Assembly (NCBI GenBank): GCA_018195615.1
Contig: JAGTPG010000002.1
Coordinates: forward strand, 3,414,501 to 3,478,500
Source of the DNA: Streptomyces tuirus
GTDB lineage: Bacteria > Actinomycetota > Actinomycetes > Streptomycetales > Streptomycetaceae
Length of the DNA stretch: 64,000 nucleotides
Direction: 5' to 3'
The stretch's first letter is position 1. Every line of letters begins with the position of its first letter. Under the pieces are notes generated by a model that was given only the letters and a program-made list of their open reading frames with translations, had not been told where the DNA came from and did not search any database. The translations under genes and the position numbers were made by a program. This document shows positions 9,458 to 18,925 of the stretch, one piece after another.

Positions 9458-10905
9458 TCAGCCCCGGCGGATCGTGATCGTCGTCCAGGCGCCCACGTGC
9501 ACCCGGTCGCCGTCCTGCAGCGGTACGGGGACGAACGGCTGGATCGGTTCGTCCGAGCCGTTGACCGTCGTGCCGTTCGTCGAGTTCTGGTCGACGACCG
9601 CCCAGCTGCCGTCCGGCTGCTGGACCAGCACCGCGTGCTGGTGCGAGACGCCCGGGTCCTCCGGCGGTACCGACAGGTCGATGTCGGGGGTGTCGCCGGT
9701 GGAGTGCCGACGGCGGCCGATCGTGAGCTGGTTGCCGGTGAGCGTGCGCTGCTGCTCGGGCGAGTACGCGGGCAGGTTCAGGCCCGCGGCCTCGGGGCCG
9801 GAACGCTGCATCATCGCCATGAAGTAGTCGCGGTCCGGGCCGATGGTCGCGGTCCACGTCGCCGGACCCTGGGGCGCCTGGGGCTGCTGCGGGAAGCCGC
9901 CGGGGCCGGGGGGCGCCTGGGTCGCGCCGGGCTGCGGGTAGCCGTAGCCGCCGCCCTGACCGCCACCGGGGCCACCAGGGCCGCCGGGGCCGGTGGAGGA
10001 CGGCGGGGGGATCACCCAGTCGTCGTCACCGCCGCCGAAGGACGGACCGCCCTGCGGCGGCCGCTGCGTCTCCTGCGGGAATCCGGGCGGGGCCGGCGGG
10101 CCGGACTGCTGGTAGCCCTGCGGAGCACCGCCGGGCGCACCGGGCGCACCCGGGCCGGGCGGCGGCGGGACCGGCCGCGAGGGGTCGGCACCGAAGCCGT
10201 GCGGGCCACCAGGCCCACCAGGGCCGCCGGGACCACCAGGACCGGGAGGACCACCGGGGCCGCCAGGGCCGCCCGGCCCGGGAGGACCGCCGAAGCCGCC
10301 GGGGCCGCCGGGACCACCGGGGCCGGGGGACCACCGTGTCCACCGTGTCCGCCGTGTCCGCCGGGGCCGCCCGGGCCGGGGCGGCCCGACGGGTCGCCGA
10401 ACGGCGGGATCGGCTCGGCCGGGCGGTTCACCTGCGAGGGGCGGGAGCCCTGGTACTCGTACGAGTCACCGCCGCCGTAGGTCGGTCCGGGCGGGCCGCC
10501 GGGGCCGGGCTGGCCCGGCGGCTGGAAGCGCACGCCCGGGCCGGGTGCCGGGGGCGGAGCGGCGGGCGTGTACGAGGTGGCCGTGTTCGTCAGGAAGTTC
10601 CACCGGCACTCCTCGCAGAACGGGGCGCCGCCCTCACGCGGTGTACGGCACTGCGGGCAGAGCTCCGGCTCGGCGTTCGGCACGGCGGACAGGTGCGGCG
10701 GGCGCCCACCGTGCTGGCCTCCGGGGCCACCGGGGCCGCCGGGCGGGCCACCAGGGCCGCCGGGGCCGCCCGGGGGCGGGAAGCCGTAGCCGCCGCCGGG
10801 CGGGGGCGGCGGAGGAGGCGGAGGCACGGCACCCGCCATGCGGTGACCGCAGACCTCGCACCAGTCGTCGGAACCCGACTGGTGTCCGTTCGGGCAGGTC
10901 GGCAT
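9458..10905 (-). CDS. Zinc-ribbon, Gly/Pro-rich, FHA-domain protein (frameshift at ~10325)
   Basis: About 482 aa after correction. Order: zinc ribbon 1 (CPNGH...WCEVCG, residues 4-20), a Pro/Gly tract, zinc ribbon 2 (CPQCRTPREGGAPFCEEC), about 200 residues of Gly-Pro repeats, then a C-terminal FHA domain (LTIGRRRHS..., VSHQHAVLV, NSTNGTTVNG) that should bind a phosphothreonine peptide. One C missing from the run read at 10325-10329 separates two frames; correction restores continuous GGPGGP repeats. GAAGGAGGG precedes the ATG. It is the last gene of the PknG operon and so is the natural candidate for a kinase-regulated effector, analogous to GarA/OdhI, though it is much larger. Confidence 0.85.
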
Positions 10906-10949
10906 GTCGGCGCGTCCCTCCTTCGTTCCTTCTAGGCCACTCTTCTAAG

Positions 10950-12296
10950 TCACTTCTTCACGCGAACAGTCTTGGTGGACCGAGTCTCGAGCGTCATCTC
11001 GTCAGCCTCCTCGACCTTCGCCTTCAGTCGCACAGTACCGGTCGCGGCGTCGACCACGTCCACCACCTTCGCAAGCAGTTTCGCAGTATCGGCGTTCCCG
11101 GAGGCACTCGCGAGCTGAACGGCCCGGCCCAGTTTGGCCGTTGCTCCATCCATATCTCCCGCTTTGCGAAGGTCCAGCCCTTGCTGGATGGCTTGTGCCA
11201 GTTCCGCCTGGCCCGTGTAATGGGCGACTTGGGGGTTGATCGACGTCGAGGCGACCATGTCGTCCGTCCACACGGCCCGCACCAGACCCTGCGCGCCGAG
11301 GTTCTGGACGCTGCCGTCGGGCTGCGGAATCACCAGCGAGATCCGGGCCGCCAGCATCTCCTGCCCGATGTTCGCGGACGGGACCTCGACGCAGACGTGG
11401 TAGTCACGGGACTCGTCTCCCCAGGAACCAAGGGGGTAGTCGCCCGCCCGGGGGCCCGCCTCGGTGCGCCGGCCGGTCAGTTCCTCGACCGTCGGGGCGA
11501 CCTGCTTGACGAACTTCACAGTCGTGTCGACCGGGGTCCACAGCCGCAGGGAGACGTCCGCGACCTCCTTCCCCATCGCCGTCTCCATCATCTGCGTGAA
11601 GTCGGCGGCGAGCCCCGCCGGGTCGGCGACGATGTCGGCGGTGCCGAGCAGGGCGGAGGCGATGCCTGTGACTTCTTTCACTTCCCAGTCCGTGCCCACA
11701 CCGCGCGCGTCACATGTGAAACGCCCCGCGCACGCGTCGAGCGCCGCCTTGAGATCCTGAGGCGACTCGTGCTCGTTGCGACCGTCGGTGAGCAGGATGC
11801 CGTGCCGGATGGCGACGTCCGCGGAGGACAGCAGGCGGTCGGCCAGTTTCAGCCACGTGCCGATCGCCGTGCCGCCGCCCGCGCTGAGCGAGCGCAGCGC
11901 CTGCTTGGCCTGGGCCCGGGTGCCGGCGTCGGCGACCGCGAGGCCCCCGCCGCCCGGGTAGACCTCCTTGGCCACGTGCGTCCCGCCGATCACCGCGAAG
12001 TGCACGCCGTCGCGCAGGGTGTCGATGGCGGCGGCCGTGGCGTCCCGGGCGTTGCGCATCTTGGTCGGCGGGTAGTCCATCGACCCGGAGCTGTCGACCA
12101 TGATCGCCACGGCGGCGGACGGGCCCTGGCCGGGCGAGTAGAGGTGGGGCGCCGAGACCGCGGTGCCGACCGTGCCGCCGCCGGTCGCGGTCACCGTGAC
12201 GATGGCGTTGACCTCGCCGGCGCCCTCCGGCAGGTACTCGTTCTGGTACACGTCCACCGAGAACTGGGGCACGTTCGACTTCGAGAAAATGGCCAT
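10950..12296 (-). CDS. VWA-domain protein of the PknG operon
   Basis: A 448-aa cytosolic protein. A complete MIDAS motif, DSSGS at 68-72, with later Thr (GGGTAIGTW) and Asp (LLTDGRNEH), marks a metal-binding von Willebrand A domain at about 60-240. The C-terminal part contains a beta-rich segment (VADVSLRLWTPVDTTVKFVKQVAP) and a helical tail with a GQAELAQAIQQGLDLRKAGDMDGA repeat-like helix. GGAGGGGG precedes the ATG. VWA proteins scaffold complexes; in this operon it may bring the FHA, phosphatase and kinase products together (inference). Confidence 0.85.
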   Translation of the reverse strand: MAIFSKSNVPQFSVDVYQNEYLPEGAGEVNAIVTVTATGGGTVGTAVSAPHLYSPGQGPSAAVAIMVDSSGSMDYPPTKMRNARDATAAAIDTLRDGVHFAVIGGTHVAKEVYPGGGGLAVADAGTRAQAKQALRSLSAGGGTAIGTWLKLADRLLSSADVAIRHGILLTDGRNEHESPQDLKAALDACAGRFTCDARGVGTDWEVKEVTGIASALLGTADIVADPAGLAADFTQMMETAMGKEVADVSLRLWTPVDTTVKFVKQVAPTVEELTGRRTEAGPRAGDYPLGSWGDESRDYHVCVEVPSANIGQEMLAARISLVIPQPDGSVQNLGAQGLVRAVWTDDMVASTSINPQVAHYTGQAELAQAIQQGLDLRKAGDMDGATAKLGRAVQLASASGNADTAKLLAKVVDVVDAATGTVRLKAKVEEADEMTLETRSTKTVRVKK

Positions 12297-12395
12297 GCCT
12301 GCTTCGATCCCCCTCCAAAGCCCCCGCCGCGGCGGGGTGATGACGGTAGGCGGACCGGTCCCCTCCGGTCCGCCGAGGCGTCCCCGTACGTGGCC

Positions 12396-13728
12396 TCAGG
12401 CCGATCCTGCCCCCTGGGGGACCGCCGGGAACGGCACGAGGGCCACTGTTACGTTGTCGTGGCCCCCGCCGTCCAGGGCGTGGCCGACGAGCACCCGGGC
12501 GCTGTGCAGCGGATGTGTGGCGGCGTCGAGCGGGACGACCCTGGCCATCTCCTCGGCCGCCTCCGCGTAGTTCCACAGGCCGTCCGTGCAGACCACGACC
12601 ACGCCCGGCCGGTCCGGCTTGAACGCGGCGGTGTGCGGTTCGAGTTCGTAGGCGTCCGCGCCGAGCCAGCCGGTGATCGCGTGGGCGCGCTCGTCGGCGT
12701 AGGCCTCGGCCTCGTTCATCAGGCCGGCGGCGACCATCTGCGCGGCCCAGGAGTCGTCCTCGGTGAGCCGGGCGGGGGTGCGCTCCGGTCGACCGGGACC
12801 CAGTAGACGCGGCTGTCGCCGACCCAGCCGACGATCAGCAGGCCCGGTGTCACCACGGCGCCGACGATGGTGCACGCGGGGGCGTTCTGGTGCGGTGCGT
12901 GCTCACGGGCCGTGGCGGGCTCGTCGGCGAGCGAGTTGACCGCGCGTGAGGCGGCGACGATCGCGTCGTGCATCGCCTGCTGCGGGTGCGTGCCGCGCGG
13001 CAGGGCGGCCAGCAGGGTCTCGCTCGCCGCCTTCGACGCCGCCATCGAGGCGTCGTCGGGGCGGGTCGCCGAGGACACGCCGTCGCAGACGATCGCCACG
13101 GAGGCGGGCGAGCCGTCCGGCAGCGCGGTCGTGCCGATGGCGAACGCGTCCTCGTTGCGGTGGTGGCGCAGGCCGCGGTCGCTGACCGCGGCCACCGGGC
13201 CGGACTCCTGCTCCATGTGGTCCCGTTCGCGCGGCTGGGCGTGGCCGCAGTTCTCGCAGTAGCCGTCGTCGTCCACGCGGCCGGCCCTGCAGGCGACGCA
13301 GACCTTGCCACCGGGGCCCGCGGACGCGGACTCGGCGGACACCCGTGGGTCCGGTGCCTGGAGAAGGTACTCGTCGGGCTGCTGTCCCGGATAGGTCTCG
13401 GGCTGGAGGGTGTCGCCCCCGGGCGGCGCGGGACGTCCGTCCGGTCGCCGGTCGAACCGCACGCCGGTGGCCGGGACGGCCGGCGGGGCGCTCGGGGGCG
13501 GGGGCGCCGGCCAGGCCGCGCCGGCGGGGGCGCCGGCGGTGGCTCGGGGTACTCCCCCACTGGGGCGCCCTGTGCGGGCACCGAGCCGTTCATGGTGATG
13601 GTCGGGTTGTCCTGAGGCCGTGCCGGCACGGCGGACAGGTCGTATCCGCACGCGCCGCAGAAACGGTCACCCGACTCGAGGGGTTCCTCGCAACTCGGGC
13701 AGGCGGACAACTGGGGCATCTGCGACAT
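12396..13728 (-). CDS. PP2C-family Ser/Thr phosphatase with N-terminal zinc ribbons (two frameshifts)
   Basis: About 444 aa after correction. N-terminus: CPSCEEPLESGDRFCGACG, a Pro-rich linker, a second ribbon CVACRAGRVDDDGYCENCG, then the PP2C domain with HHRNEDAF, VAIVCDGVSS, GWVGDSRVYW, VCTDGLWNY and HDNVTVALV, so all metal-binding Asp residues are present. One base is missing at GGGGG 13526-13530 and one at GGGGG 12774-12778. ATG 13728 is preferred over the TTG three bases upstream. It starts three bases after the pknG stop and should dephosphorylate PknG or its targets. Confidence 0.85.
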
Positions 13729-13731
13729 CAA

Positions 13732-16415
13732 CTACACCCACGTCCGGGGGCGGTAACGATTGGCTCGTTCCACCAGGTCGATCCTCTCCTCGCCGCCCCG
13801 CGCCAGCCGGGCCAGCGTGCGGTACGAGCGTTCCAGTCCGAAACGCAGACCCCGCTCGTCCAGGTCGCTGCCGAGCAGCGTCCGTCCCCGGCGGCGGGAG
13901 GAGCGGAACCCTGGCCCCCGGAGAGTACCCAGTCCAGCGCGCAGCCGAGGACTTCGGCCGACAACTGCTCCCGCCGCGCCGGATCCAGACCGTACGCCTC
14001 CAGCGCCTCGACCTGCGCCGCGGCGGCTGTCAGGTCCTCCTGGAACGGTACGTCGGAAGCCGTCGCCGTGCGCTGCCGCAGCCGCGCCCGGACCGCCGCC
14101 ACGCGGGCCGCCGTGTAGTGGATGGAGGACTCCGGGACCGACTCCAGCGTCCGTACGGCGCTGCGCCGGTCCCCGGTCGCCAGCTGCACGCGGGCCAGCC
14201 CGAACGCGGCGCTCACATAGCTCGGGTCGGTCGACCAGACCAGCCGGTAGTACTCGGCGGCGTTGTCGAGCTGGCCGAGCACCTCCGCGCACAGGCCGAG
14301 CGCCAGCTTGGGGGCGATCTCGCCGGGGAAGGCGTCGTAGATCGCGTCGAAGGCGAGCGCGGCGCCCTCGTCGTCGCCCGTCACCAGCGCGGCCACGCCC
14401 CGGTACCAGACCACCCGCCAGTCGTCGGGCCGCTCGCCCTCCAGGGTGACCAGTGCCTCCAGCGCGGCGGCCGGGTCGCCGGTCTCCAGCCAGGCCCGGA
14501 TCTGCCGCAGCCGCGTCTCGATCGACGAGGCCGGGGCGGCGGCGAGGGCGCCGAGCAGCTCGGCGGGCGCGGAGGTCATCAGGCCCGCCAGGAAACCCGC
14601 GTTGGGGTCGGAGGGGTCGACGCGGGGGACGGGCAGGGCGAGGGCGGCCGCGGTGGTGTCGACCGGTTTGACGAGGCCGGGGCCTGGGGCGTGGCTGTGG
14701 CCGCCGCCCTGGTGCCCGGCGGCTCCGGGGCCGGTGGCGAGCTGGGCCCCTGCCGGACGGCCCCCGGGCAGGTGGCCGGCGGCGTGGGCGGTGGTGGCGG
14801 GCAGCGCGGCAGCGGTCGCGGCACGGCGCCGTGTCCGTACCACCCGCGCCCCCAGCCGGGACACCTCCCCGGCCTGCTTCGGGAACAGCTCCGTGTCCGT
14901 GACCCGCAGTTCCGGCCCGAACAGCGTGGACAGAGCGGGCCGGGCGCGGCCCGTCTGGAGGGACACGACCTCCCGCAGGACACCCGTCAGCTGCTCGGTC
15001 ATCTCCTGCGCGGAGGCGAACCGGCGGGCCGGGTCCGGGTCCGTCGCGCGGACCAGCAGGCGGTAGAAGGACTCGTACTGCCGGAAGACCTCGATGTTGT
15101 CCGGGTCGGGCAGGGAGTCCGCGTAGACGTTCGTATAGCCCTGGAAGTCGAAGGTCAGGACGGCGAGGGTGCGGGCGACGGTGTAGAGGTCGCTCGCCAC
15201 CGACGGGCCGGCCTCGGCGACCTCCGGCGCCTGGTAGCCGACCGTGCCGTAGATGGCGGACTCCTCGTCGTCCATCCTGCGCACCGCGCCCATGTCGATC
15301 AGCTTGAGCTGGTCCTCGGTCTGGATCGCGTTGTCGACCTTGAAGTCGCAGTAGAGGAGGTTCCGGCTGTGCAGATGCCCGAGCGCCTCCAGGGCCTCGA
15401 TGCCGTACGCGCAGGCCTGCTCCACCGGCAGCGGATCGCGCCTGCCGTGCGGTGTGCGGCGGGCGTTGGCGATCTCCTTCAGCGATTTCCCGCCGACGTA
15501 CTCCATGACGATGTAGCCGTCGAGGGAGCCCGTGCGCTGGTCCAGGTGCTCCACGAAGTTGTAGATCCGCACGATGTTGGCGTGCTCGATCTCCGCGAGG
15601 AAGCGCCGCTCGGAGATCGCCGCGGCCATCGCGTCCTGGTCGCCCGTGTCCAGCAGGCCCTTGAGGACCACCCAGCGGTCGGACACCGCCCGGTCGACCG
15701 CCAGGTAGATCCAGCCCAGGCCGCCGTGCGCGAGGCAGCCGACCACCTCGTACTGGCCGTGCACGACGTCCCCGGCCTTCAGCTTCGGCACGAACGAGTA
15801 CGGGTGCCCGCACTTGGTGCAGAAGCCCTCCGTACGCCCCGGCCGGTCACCGCGCGCACGGCCCACCTGCGCGCCGCAGTCGGAGCGCGAGCAGAACCGC
15901 TTCCGCTCGGGCACCTCGGGGTTGTCCAGGACCATCTCGCGCGGGTCGGGCCGCGGGATCGGCGGGACCTGGACCAGCCCGGCGCCCAGCCGGCCCCGCG
16001 CCGAGGAACCGGCGCCGGAACCGGAGCTGCGCACCGACACCGAGCGGCTCGTGGACTTGCCCGACAGGGAGCGCGAGAGCCGTCCCGAGACCGAGCGGCG
16101 GGACTTCGACGACTGGGACGACGTACGCGAACTGCGGCTGCTGGAGCGTGAGCTGCCGCTGCGCCCCGAACCGTGGGAGCCGCCCTTGCCGCCGGCGGTG
16201 ATGCCGGTGGGGGGTGAACCGACCATGCCGTTCGGTGCGACGACCGGGGCGAGACCGCAGGTGTCGCAGTAGAGCTCGCCGCCGCCGACGTCCTCGTAGG
16301 TGCCCTCGCAGGTGGGGCGCTGGCAGGCGCGCTGCGGCCCGTTCGGTGGCTCGGCGTGTGGTTCCCGCGGTGCCTGACTCGGTGCCTGACTCATGGACTC
16401 CCCCTTGTCGCTCAT
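13732..16415 (-). CDS. pknG: PknG-type serine/threonine kinase with TPR domain (frameshift at ~13886)
   Basis: About 894 aa. Order: N-terminal zinc ribbon (CQRPTCEG...CDTCG), a Ser/Arg-rich low-complexity segment, a second rubredoxin-like ribbon (CSRSDCGAQ...CTKCG), kinase domain with glycine loop VVGCLAHGGLGWIYLA, Lys in VVLKGL, catalytic loop YCDFKVDN in place of HRD, and DMGAVRR in place of DFG, the PknG-specific pattern; then a TPR-rich C-terminus (LDNAAEYYRLVWSTDPSYVSAAFGLARVQL). It is cytosolic. A missing base at 13886-13889 shifts the last ~50 codons; corrected it ends NRYRPRTWV. ATG 16415 overlaps the preceding stop by four bases. In mycobacteria PknG phosphorylates GarA to control glutamate metabolism. 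Confidence 0.92.
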
Positions 16416-17746
16416 GCGCCGGGCCCCCTCCGGCCGTCCTCCACCGCGCCCTGGTCCGGGACCCGCGGGCCGCCGAGCAGTTCCGCGGCCGCCTGCTGGT
16501 AGCGCAGCACGGCCTGTTCGGCGGCGCGCAGGTCGCAGGGGGCGCTCCACAGCATGCGGCGCGCCTTCTCGTACCGCTCGATGAGCAGCGTGTCCTCCGC
16601 CAAGCCGTGCCGGGCGACCTTCGCCTTGTACGCGTCGAGACGGCCGCGCAGCTCGGCACGGACCGCCAGGGGCGCGGTGACCGCGGTCAGCGACTCGCGG
16701 GCGCGCAGCAGTTCGTCCTCCGCCTTCTGCTCCAGCGACTCCAGGAGCGGGGACAGGCGGTGCCACTGTGCCTGCCTGCGGTACTCGGCGGCCGTCGCCA
16801 GCTGCTCCTGCAACGCCGTCGGCGGTCCGCTGACGACCGGCACCTCCGTCGCCGCGATCTTCGCGAGGACCTCGCCGCGGGCGGTGCGCGCCTCGGCGAG
16901 CGTACGGTCCGCCCGGCTGAGGACGTCCCGCAGCCTGACGATCCGCTTCTCGGCGTCCTGACGAACCGTCAGCACGGCGTCGATCTCCCGCCGTACGTCC
17001 TCCAGGGCGCGCGCCTCACGGTCGTACACCGTGGTGTCCGGCCTGCCGCCGCCCGGAGCCGAACTGCCCTCCGCCGCCTGCCAGAACGCCAGCGGGTCCG
17101 AGACCACCTGCTCGCGCAGCTTCGTCAGTATGCGGGTGATGCGCTCCAGGTCGTCGCCGGCCGGGTGCTCGCCGGGGCGCACACCCACCGAGTGCGCGAG
17201 CCGGCGGGTGCGCTGGAGTTCGGCCGCCAGCAGATCGATCCGGGCCGGCAGCGCCGACCAGACCGCGTCCGCGGCGACGACCATGTCCAGGCTCGTCGCG
17301 TACAGCTCGTTCATCCGGTCGACGAGCGTGCCGAGCGAGTAGCGTTCGCTGAGTTTGCCCGGAGCGCCGTGCAGCGTGGGGGCGTTGGCCGTCGCGGTGG
17401 CGCTGCCCGCGACCGTGACCGACTCGCCGTTCAGCAGCTCCGTCAGCTCCACCAGGTCCTCGCGGCTGGACCAGCGGCGGCGGGAGCGGATCTCCCGTGC
17501 GGTGCGCAGCGCGTCCGTGTACGCGTCGAAGTAGGTCCACAGCAGGGTGATCGACGCTTCCGTGGACGTCCAGCGGTCCCGGGTGACGCCGGTGAGTTCG
17601 GCGCCCTCCAGGAGTCTGCGGCCCGCGTGGTCCTGGAGGGCGAGGAGCGAGGTCTCGATCGCCTCGTGCTCCGAGCCGAGCCGCGCCAGCGCACGGTCCA
17701 CCTCGTCCCGGTCCATCACCGGCCCGGTGGATCCCGTGACGCCCAT
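16412..17746 (-). CDS. Helical/coiled-coil protein of the PknG operon, unknown function
   Basis: A 444-aa protein (or 434 from the Met at 17716) with no signal peptide or membrane segment. Almost the whole length is predicted helix with heptad-like stretches (DREARALEDVRREIDAVLTVRQDAEKR; TLAEARTARGEVLAKIAATE; SPLLESLEQKAEDELLRARESL). A less regular region lies around residues 110-130. I recognise no catalytic domain. It is coupled by a four-base overlap to pknG and lies between the GlnH-like and PknG genes, so a physical link between sensor and kinase is an attractive inference. The mycobacterial glnH-glnX-pknG cluster has no equivalent that I know of. Confidence 0.75.
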   Translation of the reverse strand: MGVTGSTGPVMDRDEVDRALARLGSEHEAIETSLLALQDHAGRRLLEGAELTGVTRDRWTSTEASITLLWTYFDAYTDALRTAREIRSRRRWSSREDLVELTELLNGESVTVAGSATATANAPTLHGAPGKLSERYSLGTLVDRMNELYATSLDMVVAADAVWSALPARIDLLAAELQRTRRLAHSVGVRPGEHPAGDDLERITRILTKLREQVVSDPLAFWQAAEGSSAPGGGRPDTTVYDREARALEDVRREIDAVLTVRQDAEKRIVRLRDVLSRADRTLAEARTARGEVLAKIAATEVPVVSGPPTALQEQLATAAEYRRQAQWHRLSPLLESLEQKAEDELLRARESLTAVTAPLAVRAELRGRLDAYKAKVARHGLAEDTLLIERYEKARRMLWSAPCDLRAAEQAVLRYQQAAAELLGGPRVPDQGAVEDGRRGPGA

Positions 17747-17840
17747 CGATCACCTCTCGCTGCGGTTGTGCCGGTCGGGGTCGGTCGCGTTGTCAGGTGG
17801 TGCGGATTGTCAGGTGCGGATTGTCAGGTGGTGCGGATCG

Positions 17841-18902
17841 TCAGGTCGTGCGGAGGTACTGCGGTGCCGGGGGTTCCGACTTCTTCGCATCCTTGCCCAG
17901 TGTCGCCGACAGCCATTGCTCGTACGACGCCTGCCAGCCCTTCTCGGTGTCCTGGCGGTAGTCCACCAGGATCTGGTTGACCCGGCGTACCAGATCGTCC
18001 GCGTCCTTCTTCATCGCCACGCCGTAGTACTCGGCAGTGAAGGCCTCGCCCTTGAGCTGGACCGTCGGATCCTGCGCCGCCTGGCTCGCCGCGAGCGCGC
18101 CGTCCGTGACCACGGCGTCGGCCTCGCCCAGCTGGAGCCTCACCAGGCAGTCGAGTTGGTTCGGGACGGTCCCGGATATGTCGGTGCTCCCGGGCAGTTC
18201 GCCGTCCTTCTTGTCCGCTTCCAGCGTCGAGTACGCCGTGGAGCCCGCCGCCGTGCAGATCCGGCGGCCCGCGAGCGTGTCGTCATAGCCGGTGATGGGC
18301 GAGGACTTGGGGACCAGGACCTGCTGTCCCGTCTTGAAGTACGGCGCGGAGAAGGCGACGTCCTTGATGCGGTCGCAGTTGATCGTCATCGTGCGGACGA
18401 CCATGTCCACGCGGCCGTCCTTGATCGCTGGTATGCGCTGGTCGGTGGGGATCGCCTTGAACTGGACCGCCTTCGGGTCGCCGAGGATGTCCTGGGCGAT
18501 GCGGTGGACCAGGTCGATGTCGAAGCCCTCGAGCTCCGCGGTCTTGCCGCTGTTGGGGTCGCGGTAGCCCCAGCGGTAGCTGTTCTGGTCGACGCCGACG
18601 ATCAGCTTGCGCTTCTCGCTCTTGCGGTTCTTGATCGCCTTGATGGTGTCGCCGTCCGCCGAGGACGGGGGCAGGGTCTGCTTCTCGGGCGCCTCGCAGT
18701 CCTCCTCCGCCGTCACGGCCGTGGTGCGGGTGGCTTGGGTGACGGCCCGGCCGTCCACGGTGCCCGCCGCGCCGCCGTCGTGCGCTCCGGGCAGCGGCAG
18801 GCACAGTGCGAAGACCGCCACCAGGGCGCAGACGACCGTCATCGCGGCCACCCCGCCCCAGCCTTTCAGACTGGCCCGCAGACGTCGTGCTCGCATGGTC
18901 AT
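17841..18902 (-). CDS. GlnH-like glutamate/amino-acid-binding protein
   Basis: A 353-aa solute-binding protein (SBP_bac_3 type). A basic N-terminus and one hydrophobic segment (GVAAMTVVCALVAVFALCLPL) export or anchor it; the FALC is a poor lipobox, so it is more likely a signal anchor. The mature domain begins near KLIVGVDQNSYRWGYRDP, with LEGFDIDLVHRIAQDILG and RTMTINCDRIKDVAFSAPYF, typical of glutamate/polar amino-acid receptors. Start 18902 follows AAAGGGGG. No ABC permease or ATPase is nearby, so it probably serves as the sensor for the adjacent GlnX-like protein, as in mycobacteria, and not for uptake. Confidence 0.85.
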   Translation of the reverse strand: MTMRARRLRASLKGWGGVAAMTVVCALVAVFALCLPLPGAHDGGAAGTVDGRAVTQATRTTAVTAEEDCEAPEKQTLPPSSADGDTIKAIKNRKSEKRKLIVGVDQNSYRWGYRDPNSGKTAELEGFDIDLVHRIAQDILGDPKAVQFKAIPTDQRIPAIKDGRVDMVVRTMTINCDRIKDVAFSAPYFKTGQQVLVPKSSPITGYDDTLAGRRICTAAGSTAYSTLEADKKDGELPGSTDISGTVPNQLDCLVRLQLGEADAVVTDGALAASQAAQDPTVQLKGEAFTAEYYGVAMKKDADDLVRRVNQILVDYRQDTEKGWQASYEQWLSATLGKDAKKSEPPAPQYLRTT

Positions 18903-18925
18903 GCCCCCTTTCACCCCTGTCCCGT

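Noticed and set aside
10545..12806. 753-codon open frame on the plus strand
   Set aside because: Lies antisense to the FHA, VWA and PP2C genes; Arg/Gly/Ala-rich composition without any domain, as expected from the GC-rich opposite strand.
13620..16151. 843-codon open frame on the plus strand
   Set aside because: Antisense to pknG; no family similarity, no ribosome site.
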